This document shows positions 42,062 through 51,935 of a stretch of 64,000 nucleotides of DNA, piece by piece. Every line of letters begins with the position of its first letter. Position 1 is the stretch's first letter. Position numbers and translations under genes: made by a program. The notes beneath the pieces are model-generated. The model saw only the letters and a list, made by a program, of their open reading frames with translations, did no database searches and was not told the origin of the DNA. The stretch comes from Gemmatimonadota bacterium (GTDB lineage: Bacteria > Latescibacterota > UBA2968 > UBA8231): the NCBI GenBank assembly GCA_018660835.1, contig JABJJN010000053.1, forward strand, positions 186,001 through 250,000, written 5' to 3'.

Positions 42062-43624
42062 ATGACACCGACCATCACCACCGGCGATCAGCAGATCGAC
42101 GCGTTGCTGCCCAGCGTCCGCGACTTCCTCGCCCAGGACACCGTCGACTACTGCATTGACGCTGAAATCGTTCACGGCTATCGCAGCCCAGACTGTCCGG
42201 CCCTCTGGATTCGTGACCACTCGGATATGCTTCGTGGTGCAAGATACTTCGACAAAGACATGACCAGCGCTGTCACCCACTTTGCGCAGACACAACTGGG
42301 CAATGGGTCCTTTCACGATTTTGTCAGTTGCAACATGGATCGGGAAAACTGGACAAAGTATGTCCGCGTGCCCGTGGAAGCCGACGTGGAGTATCGATGG
42401 GTGAAGGCCCTGTTCCTGGCCTGGCAGGCAACGGGCGATGACAAGTGGATGGAATCGATGCTGCCCCATGCTGAACGTGCGATGGCCTACGTGTGCACCA
42501 ACCCCTGGCGATGGAGTCAGGAGCACGAGTTGGTGAAACGGGCACTGACGATGGATACATGGGATTTTGACTATGTGAGTGCAGATCAGTCGTGGCTGAA
42601 TTTCCAGATCACCGATCAGACCCACTGGGGAATCTTCCACGGCGACAACTCCGGCTACTATGAAGCATTTCTCTGTCTTGCTCAGCTGTATGGCCATCTG
42701 GGTGATGCGGAAGCCGCTTCGCGATGGTCGGCCCAAGCGAGGGGACTGCGTCAGCGGGCCAATGATCTTTGCTGGAATGGCTCCTTCTACACACATCGCG
42801 TGCCGCTGGACGAATTTCGCGTGCAGGGCGTTGATGAGGCAGCACAGTTGAGTCTGTCAAATCCGATGGCGATCAATCGGGGGATGGCAACGGCAGAGCA
42901 ATCTCAGGCGATGCTCGACGAATACATCCGTCGCGGCAGCAGCCAGGCCACCTTTGCGCCATGGTATTCGATTGATCCGCCATTCCCGGATGGGTGTTTC
43001 GGCGACCCACTTCTGGTAGGCGGCGCATACATCAATGGTGGGATCTTTCCCCTCGTCGGCGGCGAGCTGGCCCGCGCAGCCTTCGCTCACGGTCGTGAGA
43101 GATTTGGCGTCGACATTCTACGTCAATACAGTGACCTGATCGTCGACAGCGGCGAGACCTATCTCTGGTATTTCCCTGATGGGCGCCCTTCCTCTGAGGA
43201 AGCCAGTACCAGTCCTGAAGCCATGTCGACGGATGGCTGGGGCTCGTCGGCTATGCTCTATGCCCTCGTTGAGGGACTTGCCGGCATCACTGATACAGAT
43301 ACCTGTTTTCGCCAGATCGCCCTCTCGCCTCGATGGGCGGCGGCCGACATCAAGACGGCAGATATCCAGCTCGAGTATGCTGCCAGTGGCTCTGCCATCG
43401 GTTATCACTACGAGCAAAGTGATGGCCGCTGTCAACTCACCATAGAGTCATCCAAGTGTCTTGTTGATCTGCATTTGCTCCTGCCCGAGGGGCAGGAGGC
43501 GCTCACGACGACGGTGAGCGGCCAAGCGGTGTCGAATCGCTGCGTCAAAGTGGCGGACTCAACCTACGTGGACATGGAACTGGTCGTCGACGGTGAGGCG
43601 ACGGTGGACGTGCAGTTCCGCTAG
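42062..43624 (+). CDS. six-hairpin (alpha/alpha)6 glycosidase-like protein
   Basis: 520 residues. Helical-barrel pattern with likely active-site acids in ALWIRDHSDMLRGA, VPVEADVEYRWVKALFLAW, TMDTWDFDY, GIFHGDNSGYYEAFLCLAQLYGHLGD and TYLWYFPDG. A C-terminal beta-sandwich (YHYEQSDGRCQLTIESSKCLVDLHLLLPEG) completes a glycoside-hydrolase-like architecture. I cannot place it in a numbered GH family. No signal peptide, so cytoplasmic. The ATG at 42062 follows GGAATGAGA; the longer reading overlaps PhyH 3. It converges with PhyH 4, 10 bp apart. Confidence 0.78.
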   Translation: MTPTITTGDQQIDALLPSVRDFLAQDTVDYCIDAEIVHGYRSPDCPALWIRDHSDMLRGARYFDKDMTSAVTHFAQTQLGNGSFHDFVSCNMDRENWTKYVRVPVEADVEYRWVKALFLAWQATGDDKWMESMLPHAERAMAYVCTNPWRWSQEHELVKRALTMDTWDFDYVSADQSWLNFQITDQTHWGIFHGDNSGYYEAFLCLAQLYGHLGDAEAASRWSAQARGLRQRANDLCWNGSFYTHRVPLDEFRVQGVDEAAQLSLSNPMAINRGMATAEQSQAMLDEYIRRGSSQATFAPWYSIDPPFPDGCFGDPLLVGGAYINGGIFPLVGGELARAAFAHGRERFGVDILRQYSDLIVDSGETYLWYFPDGRPSSEEASTSPEAMSTDGWGSSAMLYALVEGLAGITDTDTCFRQIALSPRWAAADIKTADIQLEYAASGSAIGYHYEQSDGRCQLTIESSKCLVDLHLLLPEGQEALTTTVSGQAVSNRCVKVADSTYVDMELVVDGEATVDVQFR

Positions 43625-43634
43625 CTCTTCGCGA

Positions 43635-44459
43635 TCAGGCCCAGCGCTTCGGTCCCAGGCCCGGTCCTGGCAGCGGCATGCTCTCAGGCTTGTTCGCCGC
43701 GTCGAAATCCCATTCACGCGTGTTCGGATCAGCGAAGAGGGGGCGCACGTTTTCTGGCAGGTCGACCAGTCGCTCAGGGTCCCATGACTCAACATCGGCG
43801 ATGGGACCCGCCCAGGCGGGGCGGTAGGCGACCGCTAACATGGAACGCTCGCGGCTTCCCGTGTTCGGCAGTGTGCCGTGAAAGACCCGGTGATTCAGAA
43901 ATAGTGCTGAACCCGCTTTACAGGTCACGATGACTTCTTCTGGATGAGATGCATAGCGGCTATAGGGGTTGGCTTCAGCGTGGAGACTCAGATGGGAGCG
44001 CGGTACGACACGAAAGGGTGACACATCCAGCGTTAGATCGTCCAGGTAGTAGAGGACGCGGATCGTCGCGGGACAGGATCCATTCATGCCGAAGATTCTT
44101 GAGCCATAAGGTTGGCCGTCTGTGTGCAGGCTGATGCCAGGTGTTCCCGGTTCAGAGCGGTCATAGCCGTAACTGAGAAACACGATCTGATCACCGAAGA
44201 CGGTTCGCAGAACCTCGAGGGTCGGCTCGTGGGCGATCAAATCCGTCGCGACACCCCCTTCCCATTGGATATCGCCTCGCCCGCGCTGGTGCGGGCTATA
44301 GTCCCTGGCAACGGTCTCCCACGTAGCGGCCTGCGTCTTCAACTGCGCAATCTGATCTGCATCGAGCAGGTCTGGGACGATGAGGTATCCTTCTAATTCG
44401 ATCTGCCGAATTCGATCGCCAACACTCAGCGCCGACCAGTCGCGATGATCGACATTCAT
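43635..44459 (-). CDS. phytanoyl-CoA dioxygenase (PhyH) family protein 4
   Basis: 274 residues with the normal iron triad: H112-T-D114 in ISLHTDGQPYGS and distal His194 in NHRVFHGTLPN, then GSRERSMLAVAYRP with the 2-oxoglutarate Arg. VVPRSHLSLH takes the place of PGSH. Expected to be a genuine Fe(II)/2-oxoglutarate oxygenase. Start in a 4-bp overlap with the unknown carbohydrate-associated gene. It ends the operon that runs down from the GH4 region, so a sugar-derived or glycoside substrate is possible. Confidence 0.9.
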   Translation of the reverse strand: MNVDHRDWSALSVGDRIRQIELEGYLIVPDLLDADQIAQLKTQAATWETVARDYSPHQRGRGDIQWEGGVATDLIAHEPTLEVLRTVFGDQIVFLSYGYDRSEPGTPGISLHTDGQPYGSRIFGMNGSCPATIRVLYYLDDLTLDVSPFRVVPRSHLSLHAEANPYSRYASHPEEVIVTCKAGSALFLNHRVFHGTLPNTGSRERSMLAVAYRPAWAGPIADVESWDPERLVDLPENVRPLFADPNTREWDFDAANKPESMPLPGPGLGPKRWA

Positions 44460-45865
44460 GAGAGTACCTCTACATCGATGTCGTCGAACCAGCTGCAGCC
44501 AACACCATCGTGCCGCAGGCTGATCTCGACAGCACTCGCATCGGCAGGCGGTGGGCCATCGATCTGCAGGCTCAATCTCGTCCAGTCTGTATCACCGGCT
44601 ACATACTGACTCACATGCACTGGATATCGCTCCGGTACGTTGAAGATGATCCACCGCAGGCCGAGGCAGGCACCGCGACCCACCAGAGCCTGCGTGCGCA
44701 CCCAGATCTGCACACGAAACCCGGTGGTCTGCCGCCAGCGCTGCGTGAAGGCGCCTTCGCCTTCGCGGTCCATCGACCAGAGGCTCACTCCCTGGGTCTG
44801 GCGTTCGATCTTCAGACTGTGGTCGTCAGTTTTTCCCACGTCGTGGCACCAGTCGGCCCCCTCGCCAGAAGGCAACCAGGGCCACGGCCCGGGCTCACCC
44901 GCCGCTTCGTTCAAGCGTTGGCCGATGGCGAAGCTGGACTGCCGGGAATAGGCGGGTAGCTCATCAAAACCGCCATAGAGGACGGCAGGGGGGGCAGGCG
45001 CCTCTGTACGCATGCTCTGCACGATGGTTGTGGGGCAGAGTCGTACTCGGAAGTGCTCACAGATGTCCTGGTAGAGATCATCGCGATCGTAACGGCTGGC
45101 CAGATGTATATCGTAGCCCCAGTTACACACGCCGACGCGTGTGCGCCGGGCGGAGTCGCCGACGAACTGGAAAGCCGGGCTGGGCACGGCGTCATCCGCA
45201 TCTGCGAGGGCAAAGTATGAGTCGGCGGCAAATCCTTCAGGTCTTGGCAGACCCGTCGCCAGGTGGTTGAGAGGCATTTGCCACGCTGAGCCGTCCACGG
45301 CGCGGGCCAGAAGCCGATCATACCCCTTGCTTGTCCATGCTCCTTCGAAAGCCACGGTGGGAGCGGGGATGTCGCTGAACCAGGGATCGCTGTATTCGAA
45401 GGACAGCGTCTCAAGACCCGGTTGGTCGAAGGTCTGCGGTGAGTGCAGTGTCAGATGGCACGTGAAGTCATAGACGTAGCTGCCATGGTCGGCGTCGTAG
45501 GTGACGTCAATGATCCGCCGTGACGTGGCGACGCCACCAGGGTCGGTGGTGACGATGGTAAGGGTCAGGTGGTCGCTGCCTCGCCCTTCCACCTCCACTC
45601 TGAGCAGCTCACTCGTGATAATGTCCGAACCCAGAACCCAATACAGCTGGACGCCATCAACCAGTGCCTCTTGCCCGGGCGCCAGGGCAAGGGACCGCAG
45701 GACCACCGGTCGAGGATTCTTGTTGAAGTAACGCAGATTCTGCTCGGGTTGTTCAACGATGGCATGCTCGAGATGAGCGATAGGCGTCGCACCATCGTGG
45801 ATCCACTCCTGCCCCGCAGTTACACCACCGCGAAGCTTCAGATCAAAGGATGGAGTATGTGTCAT
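44456..45865 (-). CDS. unknown protein with C-terminal CBM4/9-like beta-sandwich
   Basis: 469 residues. No catalytic family recognised. The first ~300 residues are beta-rich with many Trp and Tyr. The C-terminal ~150 residues (DDHSLKIERQ, FRVQIWVRTQALVG, DTDWTRLSLQIDGPPP, GCSWFDDIDVEVLS) look like a galactose-binding or CBM4/9-type carbohydrate-binding module. No signal peptide with the ATG at 45865, which is chosen because it lies just past the GH4 stop. Operon position between GH4 and PhyH 4 supports a role in glycoside handling. Confidence 0.65.
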   Translation of the reverse strand: MTHTPSFDLKLRGGVTAGQEWIHDGATPIAHLEHAIVEQPEQNLRYFNKNPRPVVLRSLALAPGQEALVDGVQLYWVLGSDIITSELLRVEVEGRGSDHLTLTIVTTDPGGVATSRRIIDVTYDADHGSYVYDFTCHLTLHSPQTFDQPGLETLSFEYSDPWFSDIPAPTVAFEGAWTSKGYDRLLARAVDGSAWQMPLNHLATGLPRPEGFAADSYFALADADDAVPSPAFQFVGDSARRTRVGVCNWGYDIHLASRYDRDDLYQDICEHFRVRLCPTTIVQSMRTEAPAPPAVLYGGFDELPAYSRQSSFAIGQRLNEAAGEPGPWPWLPSGEGADWCHDVGKTDDHSLKIERQTQGVSLWSMDREGEGAFTQRWRQTTGFRVQIWVRTQALVGRGACLGLRWIIFNVPERYPVHVSQYVAGDTDWTRLSLQIDGPPPADASAVEISLRHDGVGCSWFDDIDVEVLS

Positions 45866-45872
45866 GGCGTCG

Positions 45873-47246
45873 TCACGCGTTCCACATCGTCGGAATGCGG
45901 AAGGCTTTGCCTTTCTTGAAGTAGCTCTCCATCTGATGAGCGGCAATCATTTCGTCGCACATCTTTCGGATGTCATCGATTGACAGTTCGGATGCCGTAT
46001 GTGGATCGAGCATAGCTGCCTGGTAGACAGCATCTCGATTGTGGTGGAAGACCGCTTCGAGGGTGACCAATTGCGGGCTGACATTCGTCCGATTCAGGCC
46101 GGCGCACTGCTCCGGCAGGTCACCTACATGCGTTCCCTGAACCCCATTGCGATCGACGAGACAGGCGACCTCGACAACGCAGTTGCGCGGCAGATTGGTG
46201 ATGTAGTCACCGTCGTTGAGGATATTGCCGCCGATGCGATAGGGAACATCCGTCTCCATCGCTTCCATGATATAGGAGCCATACTCGTGCGTTCGGGTAT
46301 GGCTGAGTTTGGTGTTGCCCGTCATTTCCTTGCTCTGTGTCTTCCAACGCTCGATCTGCCGGATGCAACGGCGAGGGTACTCGTCGAGGGGGATATTGAA
46401 TTCCTCAATAAGCTCGGGATAGTTCGATTTGATCCAGTAGGGCATGTATTCTGAACTGTGCTCGGAGGACTCGGTGATGTAGTAGCCGAAGTGGCGCATC
46501 AATTCGAGGCGTACCATGTCGCGGGGTTTGTCTGCCCCCTTCTTGCGAGCCTCCTTCACGATACGGGCCGCCCGTTTCTTGATTTCCGGATAGAGATCCT
46601 TGCCACCATCCGTGATTTCCAGAAGCCACGCCTGATGGTTGATGCCGGCGATCTTCCACTGCAGATCACGGGCTGGCTCCATCCCGACATACTCCAGCAG
46701 ACGCGGAGCACAAACCTGTACCGAATGGCACAGGCCTACACCGCGAATGCTGGTGCCGCGTAGCAAGGCGCCCGTGACTGCGCACATGGGATTGGTGTAG
46801 TTGAGGAACCATGCATCCGGGCAGACTTGCTCCATATCGTGGCCAAAAGCCATCACTACGGGGGCCGTGCGCAGGGTGCGGAAGAGACCGCCAATACCGA
46901 TCGTGTCAGCAATCGTCTGGCGCAATCCGTATTTCTTGGGAATGTCGAAATCGATCACCGTCGATGGCTCATAGCCTCCTACCTGGATCGCATTTACCAC
47001 GTACTTCGCGTCACGCAAGGCAGCTTTTCGCTGCGTCTTGCCGAGGTGGGTGGAGATCTTCGCACGTCCCTTGTTGATGTTTCGGTTCAAGGTGCGCAGC
47101 ATCCTGCTTGATTCACGCAGGCGTTTGGCGTCGATGTCGTACAGCGCGATATGTGCGTCATGCAGGGCGGGACTGAGCATGGCGTCACCAAGAATATTCT
47201 TGGCAAATACCGAAGATCCCGCTCCCATGAATGTGATTTTTGCCAT
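45873..47246 (-). CDS. glycoside hydrolase family 4 protein
   Basis: 457 residues. GH4 enzymes use NAD+ and a divalent metal to cleave glycosides by an oxidation-elimination route. Visible are the N-terminal dinucleotide fold KITFMGAGSSVFAKNILGD, the metal-site strings GLCHSVQ (Cys) and AGINHQAWLL (His), and FLNYTNPMCAVTGALL. Closest in my recollection to alpha-galactosidase/glucuronidase-type (MelA-like) members. Cytoplasmic. It follows a Gfo/Idh gene and precedes the CBM-like protein in one operon. Confidence 0.93.
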   Translation of the reverse strand: MAKITFMGAGSSVFAKNILGDAMLSPALHDAHIALYDIDAKRLRESSRMLRTLNRNINKGRAKISTHLGKTQRKAALRDAKYVVNAIQVGGYEPSTVIDFDIPKKYGLRQTIADTIGIGGLFRTLRTAPVVMAFGHDMEQVCPDAWFLNYTNPMCAVTGALLRGTSIRGVGLCHSVQVCAPRLLEYVGMEPARDLQWKIAGINHQAWLLEITDGGKDLYPEIKKRAARIVKEARKKGADKPRDMVRLELMRHFGYYITESSEHSSEYMPYWIKSNYPELIEEFNIPLDEYPRRCIRQIERWKTQSKEMTGNTKLSHTRTHEYGSYIMEAMETDVPYRIGGNILNDGDYITNLPRNCVVEVACLVDRNGVQGTHVGDLPEQCAGLNRTNVSPQLVTLEAVFHHNRDAVYQAAMLDPHTASELSIDDIRKMCDEMIAAHQMESYFKKGKAFRIPTMWNA

Positions 47247-47272
47247 CCTGTGTCTATCTCTCGGTTTTCGTG

Positions 47273-48304
47273 TTACAGATCGATCTTGATCTCTCTGCCC
47301 TGCTCGGCAGAATGGATCGCGCCAAATACCATGGCCAGGCTCTTGATATTGTCGTGGGCCACAGTTTCCGGCTCGCCACCGTCTCTTACCCGATCTATGA
47401 ACTCGCGCATGAGCCCTGTGTGATGGCCGATGCGGTCTTCGGGGGCGGGGGAGGGTGCGACAATCGGCGCCATCTCGGAGCGGAATTCTCCGGAGGTTTC
47501 GATCGCTTCACCTTGGATATCCTCGGCACCATTCCACAACACCGAACCATGCTCCCCCACGATGCGCCAATTGCTTTCCCAACTCGTGTTCATCCCCTCG
47601 GCACACCAACTGCCCCGATAAGTGAAGACGATGTTCTGGGTCATCTCAAAGACTGCCACGGCGTTGGCGCCGTGGGCAAACCACGATCCGGCTGCATTCC
47701 ATTCGCGACAATACACCGAAACGGGGTCGGCGTTGCTGATCAGGCGCGCCGCATCGAAGGTGTGAATCGCCATATCGAGAAGCAGCACATGATCCATTTC
47801 AGCACGGAAGCCATCGAAGTGTGCACCGAGATAGAAGTCCGCGTCGACACTCGTCAGCGGCCCGATGGCATGGCTGGCGAGAAGGCGACGTAAGCGCCGG
47901 ATATTGGGATCATAACGTCGATTCTGGATCACTGCATAGATCCGATCAGCCTTCGCCGCCGCCGCCAGAGAGGTTCGAGCATTGGCCATGGAATCTGCCA
48001 GAGGCTTCTCGCCCAGCACGTGGCAGCCATGTTCCAATGCAGTGACCGTCACCTGCGTGTGCGCCTCGGGCACAGTGCAGTCAAAGACCACATCCGGTTG
48101 TAACTGCCTGAGAAGGGCCTCCTGGTCGGTGCCGATTTGAGCGTCTGGGAGATCGAACTCGGAACGTCGTGCCTCGGCACGCGCAGGGTCGAGATCGACA
48201 AGACCGACGATTGCAACGTCATCCAGGGTTGATGCAGCGCGGAGCCAGGCGCCACTCATACCGCCACAACCTATCAGGAGCGCTCGAATGGGAATGTCAG
48301 TCAA
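47273..48304 (-). CDS. Gfo/Idh/MocA-family oxidoreductase
   Basis: 343 residues. RALLIGCGGMSGAWLRA binds NAD(P), and GCHVLGEKPLADSM keeps the canonical EKP motif with its Lys. The C-terminal domain has VDADFYLGAHFDGFRAEMDHVLLLDMAIHTFDAARL with the usual Asp and His. Probably oxidises or reduces a sugar or inositol derivative. TTG start, GAGAC upstream. Placed between the NhaC antiporter and GH4 genes. Confidence 0.92.
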   Translation of the reverse strand: MTDIPIRALLIGCGGMSGAWLRAASTLDDVAIVGLVDLDPARAEARRSEFDLPDAQIGTDQEALLRQLQPDVVFDCTVPEAHTQVTVTALEHGCHVLGEKPLADSMANARTSLAAAAKADRIYAVIQNRRYDPNIRRLRRLLASHAIGPLTSVDADFYLGAHFDGFRAEMDHVLLLDMAIHTFDAARLISNADPVSVYCREWNAAGSWFAHGANAVAVFEMTQNIVFTYRGSWCAEGMNTSWESNWRIVGEHGSVLWNGAEDIQGEAIETSGEFRSEMAPIVAPSPAPEDRIGHHTGLMREFIDRVRDGGEPETVAHDNIKSLAMVFGAIHSAEQGREIKIDL

Positions 48305-48315
48305 GGTCGTCTCTT

Positions 48316-50007
48316 TTACGTATTCGAGTCGTGATGGGCGCGTTGGCCACCAAATCGTACGAGCAAGACAATGCAGACCGTGCCAAGAATCAAGCCGACT
48401 TCAGCAGGATAGATGGCGGCTGTGCCGAGATAGCCGATAATGGCGGCGACGATCATCGTCGCCATGGCGTAGGGGATCTGTGTCTTCACATGATCGAGAT
48501 GATCACATCCGGCGGCAATAGAAGACAAGACCGTTGTGTCGCTGATAGGTGAGCAGTGGTCGCCAAAGATGCTGCCATCAAGAACAGCAGCGGCGGTCAT
48601 AATCGTTAAGGGCAATCCACCCAGTTCATGAGCGAGGGGCACAGTTGTGGGTAGCAGAATGGCCATCGTTGTCCATGAAGTACCGATCGAAAATGCCACT
48701 GCTGCGGCGAGAAGAAATACGAGCAAAGGGACCGTCAGGGGGGGCAGGGACGAACCAAGCAGTGCGACCAGATAGTCGGATGTGCCGACGGCACTACAGG
48801 CCTCTTTGATAGCCCAGGCCAGAACCAGGATGACGAGGGCCCGATAGAAGCCTGTCACACCACCTAACCAGGTGATGGCTGCTTGTTTTGGCGAAATCAA
48901 TCGATGGCCGAGGTGTTCGTGCACACGTGTGACGGCTATGAAGAAGGCGGTCACGGTACCTGCGAGGGCTGCCAGGAACATGACCTTGGCACCATTGGCA
49001 TTTGAGAAGACGGTGCTCCAGTATCTCTGGCTCAGGAGCGAGAACTCTTCACGCGCCGCCACGACAGTCGGGTTTGACCACGAATCCACTTGCATTCCCA
49101 CCAGGACTCCTGCGATGACCAATCCCACGGGCCCCGCAGCCCAGCGCCAGTCGGGCACAAGGCCTTCGGTCATGTCCATGCCATCCGCTTCATGCCCGTC
49201 CATTGGCTGGGCGCCAGGACGCAGAATCTGACCGTGCTCATGGGCTCGGCGCTCTGCGCGGAGCATGGGGCCAAAGTCTCGTTGCCACCAGACATTTGCC
49301 GCCACAAAAACAAGGGCAAACCAGCAATAGAAACGGGCACTGAGGGCGCGAAAGAACAACTCGTAGCCCGAAATGCCGGTCGAAAGGGTATCCATCGCAT
49401 CCTGAAAGAGGCCAACCTCGTAGCCTATCCAGGTCGAAATCAGGGCGATCCCGGCAACGGGGGCTGCCGTGGAATCGACGATGTATGCGAGTTTTTCGCG
49501 GGGCACACGAAATCGATCCGCCACAGGCCGCATGGTCGTGCCCACAACGATGGTATTGGAATAGTCATCGAAGAATACGGCCAGTCCGAGCAGGAAGGTG
49601 GCTCGTCTCGCTGTGGCAGCCCCATCGGCGCGCTTAGCGAGTGCTTCGGCGATTCCCCGTGTGCCACCAGCAATCGAGATGACACGAACCATGCCGATCA
49701 GACTTGCGGTAAAGGCGAGAATGTAAAGCTGAAAGGAGTCGCTCAAGGGACGCCACACGAAGTCGATGGTGGTCGTGCGAACCACCCAGAAGGCCCCCTC
49801 GATGAACCCCTGATTCGCGGGTACAATAAGCAGGGCTGCCGCAACCAGTGCTGTGCACAGTCCCAGAATCAAGCGTCCCGTTCCGATCGCAACGGCGATC
49901 GCCACCAACGGTGGCAACAGGCTCAGTCCTGCGTGCGGCGTGCCGCCTGAAGGCAGCAGCCAGCCGATCAGGACTGCCGCCCCCGCTGCGGTCCCATAGC
50001 GAAGCAT
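48316..50007 (-). CDS. NhaC-type Na+/H+ antiporter
   Basis: About 563 residues with 11-13 hydrophobic segments. VFFDDYSNTIVVGTTMRPVADR is the typical NhaC core helix with charged Asp pairs, and FSIGTSWTTMAILLPTTVPLA and SIFGDHCSPISDTTVLSS are family strings of the C-terminal half. It exchanges sodium or an organic anion or amine across the inner membrane. Start uncertain: ATG at 50007 or TTG at 50019. Together with the sodium symporter upstream it suggests a sodium-based transport economy. Confidence 0.9.
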   Translation of the reverse strand: MLRYGTAAGAAVLIGWLLPSGGTPHAGLSLLPPLVAIAVAIGTGRLILGLCTALVAAALLIVPANQGFIEGAFWVVRTTTIDFVWRPLSDSFQLYILAFTASLIGMVRVISIAGGTRGIAEALAKRADGAATARRATFLLGLAVFFDDYSNTIVVGTTMRPVADRFRVPREKLAYIVDSTAAPVAGIALISTWIGYEVGLFQDAMDTLSTGISGYELFFRALSARFYCWFALVFVAANVWWQRDFGPMLRAERRAHEHGQILRPGAQPMDGHEADGMDMTEGLVPDWRWAAGPVGLVIAGVLVGMQVDSWSNPTVVAAREEFSLLSQRYWSTVFSNANGAKVMFLAALAGTVTAFFIAVTRVHEHLGHRLISPKQAAITWLGGVTGFYRALVILVLAWAIKEACSAVGTSDYLVALLGSSLPPLTVPLLVFLLAAAVAFSIGTSWTTMAILLPTTVPLAHELGGLPLTIMTAAAVLDGSIFGDHCSPISDTTVLSSIAAGCDHLDHVKTQIPYAMATMIVAAIIGYLGTAAIYPAEVGLILGTVCIVLLVRFGGQRAHHDSNT

Positions 50008-50033
50008 CAGGTTCCGCAACTTGGCCGACTACC

Positions 50034-51908
50034 TCATCCGGCGTCGGCGAGTGGCTCGACTTCGCCGCTGGGAGCCGTTGACATTTCAAGCTTGTAGGCG
50101 AGCAGATACATCATGGCCACGCCCGCCAGCCACCAGCACACCTGCCAAAGCCATATGGTCGGAATGCCAAATGCCCACTGCGCCGGGTCTGTTTCATTGC
50201 CCAGCACAGCAAAGGGGCCGATGGCTCCCAGAAACCAGACGATCGTGAAGATCCAGATGGGGATTTTCCATGGACGCATCTGCGGTGGCAGAATCGTGTG
50301 CTTGGCAAGAAAATCATGGAAGTCGTCGCGGTGCTGGCGTTGAGCTGTTTCTGAGGGCTGCGTAAAGAAGCTGACCAGGCAGCACGTGCCGAGGTTGAAG
50401 AGAATGCCCCACCCGGCTGAATGAATTGTTAAGGGATAGCGGCCGATGCCGATCAGGCCTCCCAGCTGTGTTACGTAGGTGAATGTCACTGCCAGGATAC
50501 CCGCCACCAGACCGGCGACAACGCCCCGCGAGGTAAACCAGCGGATATAGCAGATTCCCAACAGGGCAGGCCACATCTGAAAACCATAGGAAACGGCTGC
50601 ACCACCCAAGAGCACGAGTAGGTCGCCGGAGGCCAGTCCCACGAGAAGTGCCATGGAAACAACAACGAACACTGTGATTCTTCCCACCAAAACCTGCGAC
50701 GCGTGCGACGCTTCTTTGTTGAAAAAATGTCGGTAGAGATCACGTGTCACGATACCTGAGGCGGTCGACATATAGGCGGCCCCCGTCGATTGCATCGCTG
50801 CCAGGGCACACACACACAACAGGCCGACGAGCCAGGGTGCTTTGTCCGACAGCGTGCTGATCAGATAGGGAACCAGGTAGTCGGAGGAGGGCACGCCGAG
50901 TGCTTCCGCACCGGGGATCAAACCTCGATCCAGCATGGTACCGCCAAGTCCCTGCACGGCTGTGAAGGTGAACAGGATCGCACCGATGATGAGGGAGGAT
51001 GCGACCACCTGCTGCAAGGGAAAGGGACGCGGATCCTTGTTCGCAAAAGCCCACATGCTAAAGGCGGGCGCCGACTGAATACCCATGAGGGCGAACATGT
51101 AGGTGAGGATCATGACACCCGTCCACGGGCCGCCGGCGGCATCAAGGAACATCGTGCCCTGTCTCTCAAGGAAAGATGACGACTCCGGTCGCGTCGGGAT
51201 GGCGACCATGTCCGGCGCCTGTTCTGCCAATCCCGCCAGCCCCGCCGTAAAGGGTTTCCAGCCGCCAACCAGATCAAAGGCCACTACGCCCAGGGCGATG
51301 ATGCCGAGGGCCAGCAGAATGCACTGGGCACAGTCCACGTAGGCGACGGACCGCAACCCGCCAGATGCGACGTACAGGAACACGACGACGGACAAAAGGA
51401 TAGCGCCACCCTCAATGGATCCGAGGAAACTCTGTTGCAGCGCAGTGCCTTCCACGAGTCGACTAAACAGAATTCCCGATGCGCGTAGTTGAATCCCCAG
51501 GTAAGGAACAGAGAAGATCATCGCCACGATCACGGTGAGCACTCGCATCGAATCGGTACGGTAGTAGTCGGAGAACATCTCTCCCGGCGTGATATAGCCA
51601 TACCGTTTCCCCAGGAGCCACTGGCGCTTGAGGAAGATGACCCCCGTGAAGGGGATGGTGATCGCGTAAAAGGAGGCGAAGGCGTAGGGCAGGCCGACAT
51701 TGTAGATCGACCCAGGGTGGCCGACGAAGGTCCAACCTGAAAACGAGGTTGCTGTCGCAGCAAGAACGAATACCCAGATCCCGATGCTACGACCGGCGAG
51801 AAAATAATCGCTCGCGGTTTTTGCTTGTCGCGCCCCCTTGATACCCCAGAAGATGCAATATGACCAGTAGCCGACCGTAAACAGGACCAGCCAGATCAAC
51901 TTCTCCAT
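50034..51908 (-). CDS. solute:sodium symporter (SSS family)
   Basis: 624 residues, about 13 membrane helices. LAGRSIGIWVFVLAATATSFSGWTFVGHPG is the family N-terminal signature, and YVASGGLRSVAYVDCAQCILL and MQSTGAAYMSTASGIVTRDLYRHF are later SSS motifs. It imports an organic solute with Na+. Substrate not predictable. Good GGGGAG before the ATG. Follows the glutamate dehydrogenase gene by 27 bp and precedes NhaC, so amino-acid or sugar uptake are both possible. Confidence 0.92.
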   Translation of the reverse strand: MEKLIWLVLFTVGYWSYCIFWGIKGARQAKTASDYFLAGRSIGIWVFVLAATATSFSGWTFVGHPGSIYNVGLPYAFASFYAITIPFTGVIFLKRQWLLGKRYGYITPGEMFSDYYRTDSMRVLTVIVAMIFSVPYLGIQLRASGILFSRLVEGTALQQSFLGSIEGGAILLSVVVFLYVASGGLRSVAYVDCAQCILLALGIIALGVVAFDLVGGWKPFTAGLAGLAEQAPDMVAIPTRPESSSFLERQGTMFLDAAGGPWTGVMILTYMFALMGIQSAPAFSMWAFANKDPRPFPLQQVVASSLIIGAILFTFTAVQGLGGTMLDRGLIPGAEALGVPSSDYLVPYLISTLSDKAPWLVGLLCVCALAAMQSTGAAYMSTASGIVTRDLYRHFFNKEASHASQVLVGRITVFVVVSMALLVGLASGDLLVLLGGAAVSYGFQMWPALLGICYIRWFTSRGVVAGLVAGILAVTFTYVTQLGGLIGIGRYPLTIHSAGWGILFNLGTCCLVSFFTQPSETAQRQHRDDFHDFLAKHTILPPQMRPWKIPIWIFTIVWFLGAIGPFAVLGNETDPAQWAFGIPTIWLWQVCWWLAGVAMMYLLAYKLEMSTAPSGEVEPLADAG

Positions 51909-51935
51909 GAAGCTGTCGCTCCCCGTGAAGGAATC

